64,000 bases of DNA, taken from positions 3,410,001 through 3,474,000 of the forward strand of contig NZ_CP186694.1 in NCBI RefSeq assembly GCF_049532965.1, read 5' to 3'. A model generated the notes under the pieces. The model worked only from the letters and a program-made list of their open reading frames with translations. It searched no databases and was not told where the DNA came from. A program made the translations under genes and the position numbers. Shown here one piece after another: positions 61,338 to 64,000 of the stretch (position 1 is its first letter; each line of letters begins with the position of its first letter). This stretch comes from Roseateles sp049532965 (lineage in GTDB: Bacteria > Pseudomonadota > Gammaproteobacteria > Burkholderiales > Burkholderiaceae_C).

Positions 61338-61981
61338 CCCTGGGTCTCCTCCGGCATGCGCCCTGCCCGCACGCAATGCCGGGCGCGCCGCTCGTCCTTC
61401 ATCAACCGCCGGTTGGCGACATGGCGGACGATCCACGGCAACGCCTTCACCGGCCCGCCGCTCGCGACCGCCAGCACATAGGCGGTCGCGCATTTCTCGA
61501 ACAGCTCCGCGTTCATGCCCAGCCGCGTCGGGGTCGTGCCCAGCACCAGCGGGTGCCCGCGGAAGATCAGCGCATTGCCTCCCGCCGCCAGGGCGCCAGC
61601 GATCAGGTCGAAGCGGCTGACCGGCGCCGCCATGCGGCCGAGGTGACGCACCTGTTCATCGAAGACGCCTGGAATCGCACCACCGAAGTCCGCGAGCTGC
61701 CGGCCGAACTTGCCGCCGCCCGACGCGATGGCGCCGACGTCCTCGCGGGCCGCGTACACCTCGGCATGCAGGCTCGCGAGGCTGTCCGGCGACGGCCCCT
61801 GCAACCGGGCGATCCGCCGCGGCTGCGTGTCGTCGGCCATCCCGAGCCACATCGCATCCGTGCCCGGGATGCGCAGTGAGAGGCCGGATGACTGCCCTTG
61901 CAGCAGCCCCCGGGCGGCGAGCCGGTCGCGGCATTGGCGCCATTGATCGATGAGCAGCGGGTCCATGCCGTCGGCCTTCAT
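61331..61981 (-). CDS. Class II aldolase-fold protein lacking metal ligands
   Basis: 216 residues from ATG 61981, overlapping the aminotransferase stop by four bases (ATGA). The class II aldolase/adducin fold is visible (GQSSGLSLRIPGTDAMWLG, SLHAEVYAAREDVGAI, LIFRGHPLVLG), but the metal-binding His-x-His after the first helix is replaced by ASGGGKFG and the NHG site by RGHP. It is therefore probably not a zinc-dependent aldolase; a structural partner for the active paralogue two genes upstream in transcription is likely. Last gene of the three-gene unit. Confidence 0.75.
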   Translation of the reverse strand: MKADGMDPLLIDQWRQCRDRLAARGLLQGQSSGLSLRIPGTDAMWLGMADDTQPRRIARLQGPSPDSLASLHAEVYAAREDVGAIASGGGKFGRQLADFGGAIPGVFDEQVRHLGRMAAPVSRFDLIAGALAAGGNALIFRGHPLVLGTTPTRLGMNAELFEKCATAYVLAVASGGPVKALPWIVRHVANRRLMKDERRARHCVRAGRMPEETQGY

Positions 61982-63462
61982 ACCAGCGCGAACACGTCGT
62001 CGAAGCGGTTGAGCGCGTCGTCGATGACGTCGTCGGTATCGGCCGCGCTGGTGTAGATGCGGCTGCCCGCCAGCGTGATGAGTCCATGTGCGGCGTACGC
62101 GGCCCCCATCTCTTCCATCATGTGCTTGCGCCGCTTCGCTTCGTCCTTCAGCTTGAGCAGTTTCCAGAGGCTGCTGGTGTCGAGCAGCAACACGCCCGAG
62201 GTCTGCAGGTGCACGATGGAGCCCATGTTGTAGGTGACGTAGGGAAGCCCCCGGCGCCGGATGATCTCCTCGAGCCCGCGGCACAGCCGGTCACCCGCGC
62301 GGCCGGCCACGCCGGCCGCGTTGATGCGTTCGGCCTCGAGCAGCGCGTGATAGCCGGCCACGCACGACAACGGATTGGCCGACAGGGTGCCGCCGACAAA
62401 GGCCCGTTTGGACGTGGTGCCGATGCCGCCGACCAGCGACATCATGATCTCCCGCTTGCCGCCGATGGCGCCCGCCATCGGGTAGCCGCCGGTCAGGCAC
62501 TTGCCCAGCACGGTGATGTCGGGCGTGACGCCGAAGTAGGCCTGCGCACCGCCCATGCCGAGCCGGAAGCCGGTGACGACCTCGTCGAAGATCAGCAACG
62601 CACCGAATTCGTCGCACAGCGCGCGCACCTGCGCGTTGTAGTCCTTGGCGACGGGCCGCGTGCCGCTTTCCGGACCGAGCGGCTCGAGCAACACCGCCGC
62701 AGTGCCGCCACGCAGCCGATTCCATCGCAGCTTGCGCCGCAGTTCCTCCAGGTCGTTGGGCAGGCATTCCTGCGTATGCCCCGTCGCCCCGCGCGGGATG
62801 CCGGTCGCCTCGAGGCGGCCGGTCTTCGGCAGGCGCATGCCGTAGACCAACTGATCGCTCCAGCCGTGATACGCGCCGCCGATCTTGATGATCCACTTGC
62901 GGCCCGTGTGCGTGCGAGCCAGCCGGACCGCCCCCATCACCGCCTCGGTGCCCGAACCCAGCAGCCGCAGCATCTCGACGCCCGGCATGTGCCTGCAGAC
63001 CAGTTCCGCGAGCTTGACTTCGTACTCATGCAGCAAGCCGGTGACCGGCCCGCAGTCGTCGATGACCGCATGGACGCGCTCCCGCACCGCCGGGTGGTTG
63101 CTGCCGAGCAGCGTCGGACCTCCCGCCTGCAGGAAGTCGATGTAGCGGTTGCCATCGATGTCGGTCAGGTAGGCGCCCTCCGCCCTGGCCATCGCCAGCG
63201 AGAACGGGTGGTTGAAAGCCAGGTTGTGCTGCACACCGCCGGGGATCACCGCCTTGGCCTGCTCGGCCAGGCGGCGCGATCGCGCGCAGTGCTCGTCGAA
63301 CCACCGGAGCACCTTGGGCATCGCGTCCGGCCGGATCGGGCGCATCGGCTGGCTGACCAGCTCCGCGAAGCGGGCATACAGCGCGTCGGTATCGGGCCAC
63401 GTCGAGACGGCGGGGCCGGTGAAGGATGGCGTCTCGGGACGAACGGGGGCGAGCGTGTTCAT
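61978..63462 (-). CDS. Class III aminotransferase, glutamate-1-semialdehyde aminomutase-like
   Basis: 494 residues. PLP fold type I with IPGGVQHNLAFNHPFSLAMARAEGAYLTDIDGN, GSGTEAVMGAVRLAR, AYHGWSDQ, LLIFDEVVTGFRLGMGGAQAYFGVTPD and the Schiff-base Lys in TVLGKCLTGGYPMAGAI. The pattern is HemL-like, but the ~60-residue N-terminal extension and the operon with two class II aldolase-type proteins argue against heme synthesis; a role in making an amino-sugar or amino-acid derivative is possible. It overlaps the upstream aldolase gene by four bases (ATGA). Confidence 0.9.
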   Translation of the reverse strand: MNTLAPVRPETPSFTGPAVSTWPDTDALYARFAELVSQPMRPIRPDAMPKVLRWFDEHCARSRRLAEQAKAVIPGGVQHNLAFNHPFSLAMARAEGAYLTDIDGNRYIDFLQAGGPTLLGSNHPAVRERVHAVIDDCGPVTGLLHEYEVKLAELVCRHMPGVEMLRLLGSGTEAVMGAVRLARTHTGRKWIIKIGGAYHGWSDQLVYGMRLPKTGRLEATGIPRGATGHTQECLPNDLEELRRKLRWNRLRGGTAAVLLEPLGPESGTRPVAKDYNAQVRALCDEFGALLIFDEVVTGFRLGMGGAQAYFGVTPDITVLGKCLTGGYPMAGAIGGKREIMMSLVGGIGTTSKRAFVGGTLSANPLSCVAGYHALLEAERINAAGVAGRAGDRLCRGLEEIIRRRGLPYVTYNMGSIVHLQTSGVLLLDTSSLWKLLKLKDEAKRRKHMMEEMGAAYAAHGLITLAGSRIYTSAADTDDVIDDALNRFDDVFALV

Positions 63463-64000
63463 GGCGATGGGGAGGGGGTGGGAGCCGGCGCTACCGCCGA
63501 TTCATGCGGGACGTTGGCGAGAAGCGAAGCCTGGACGCGCAGCAGCGCCTCGCGCCGCTCCGGGCGACGATCGGCCTCGCCGGCGATGCGCGTGCTCAGC
63601 CAGGTCCGCGCCAGTTGCTCAAGGTCGTCGAGCGCTCGCATCGCCGCGTCGCTGTCGACGCCGCAGCACAGCACGCCGTGGTTGCGCATCAGGTAGGCAT
63701 TGGCCTGCGCGCTGACGACACGCGCGAGCTTGCCGGCCAGCCACCGGCTGCCCGATGGCGCATAGCCTGCGAGCGGCACGCGCGGTCCCAGCGAGCCGAT
63801 CAGGGCCGGAGGGACGTCCAGCGCGAGGCCCAGCAACGCGCAAGCGCTCGCCACCGGTTGGTGCGTGTGGATGGAGCAGCGCACCTCGGGACGCGCCGCC
63901 AGCACGCGCGCATGCAGGCTGCTCTCCACCGAAGGCCGCAGGTGGCCCTCGACGCGGGCCAGGTCGCGGAGCCGGAGCACGCACACATCCTCCGGCGTCA
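63459..64000 (-). CDS. Class II aldolase/adducin protein (5' end outside window)
   Basis: The frame is open to the right edge; the visible part reads from TPEDVCVLRLRDLARVEG through SSLHARVLAARPEVRCSIHTHQPVASA, with the complete metal-binding H-T-H, to YLMRNHGVLCCG with the NHG site. It is therefore a genuine zinc-type class II aldolase or epimerase, e.g. fuculose/ribulose-phosphate or related. The C-terminal ~40 residues are Ala/Pro-rich. It is first in the visible unit, followed by the aminotransferase and the ligand-deficient paralogue. Substrate unknown; the GTG at 63986 lies inside the conserved region and is not the real start. Confidence 0.85.
   Translation of the reverse strand, partial: TPEDVCVLRLRDLARVEGHLRPSVESSLHARVLAARPEVRCSIHTHQPVASACALLGLALDVPPALIGSLGPRVPLAGYAPSGSRWLAGKLARVVSAQANAYLMRNHGVLCCGVDSDAAMRALDDLEQLARTWLSTRIAGEADRRPERREALLRVQASLLANVPHESAVAPAPTPSPSP

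Overview
The window is GC-rich DNA (about 68-70 percent G+C by eye). Its gene content fits a betaproteobacterium of the Burkholderiales, Roseateles/Mitsuaria/Rubrivivax-like: Liv-type ABC transporter, extracellular PHB depolymerase, TAXI and Bug-type (TctC) solute-binding proteins, a DedA-rhodanese fusion and many chemoreceptors and two-component proteins. No rRNA, tRNA or CRISPR array was seen. This taxonomic call is inference from gene content only.

Left end (1-3.9 kb): the 5' part of a uvrA gene, a free-standing receiver protein and a TAXI-family solute-binding protein. From 4.3 to about 13.1 kb lies an island with visibly lower G+C and different codon use. It holds a tightly coupled five-gene operon: metallophosphoesterase, helical GASH-like protein, two different P-loop GTPases, and a large GAP1-like protein. 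I read it as a GTPase-based conflict (probable antiphage) system of the double-GTPase/GAP1 class. Behind it come a small HAD protein, a GHSKG hydrolase and the N-terminal stump of a tyrosine integrase, which supports a mobile origin.

13-31 kb is mostly ordinary chromosome: an alpha/beta hydrolase, an OmpR-type response regulator/kinase pair, eutBC (ethanolamine ammonia-lyase), a pirin, a stump of an AraC regulator, a secreted beta-helix protein, a VOC protein, a 1088-residue HEAT-like protein, a membrane-START-like protein, a fatty-acid-desaturase-like protein and truD. 31-36.5 kb is an accessory cluster with a GH108 muramidase, two DUF2589-type proteins, unknown exported and membrane proteins and a LuxR-type regulator with a degenerate receiver.

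36.8-44 kb is a long minus-strand operon. It encodes a periplasmic binding protein, a secreted PHB depolymerase, LivG, LivF, LivH, LivM and an intracellular alpha/beta hydrolase, and reads as a complete route for degrading a polyester outside the cell, importing the product and processing it inside. A chemoreceptor and a sigma-54-dependent activator follow. The activator diverges from a malonate operon: malonyl-CoA decarboxylase, Bug-type binding protein, malonyl-CoA synthetase.

52-64 kb carries a CWC zinc protein, a PAS-GGDEF diguanylate cyclase, a DEDDh exonuclease, DedA-rhodanese, a methyltransferase, a second chemoreceptor with a CheR/CheB tether, a secreted GH2 glycosidase, and a minus-strand operon in which a HemL-like aminotransferase sits between two class II aldolase-fold proteins. 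One of those has lost its metal ligands; the other runs off the right edge.
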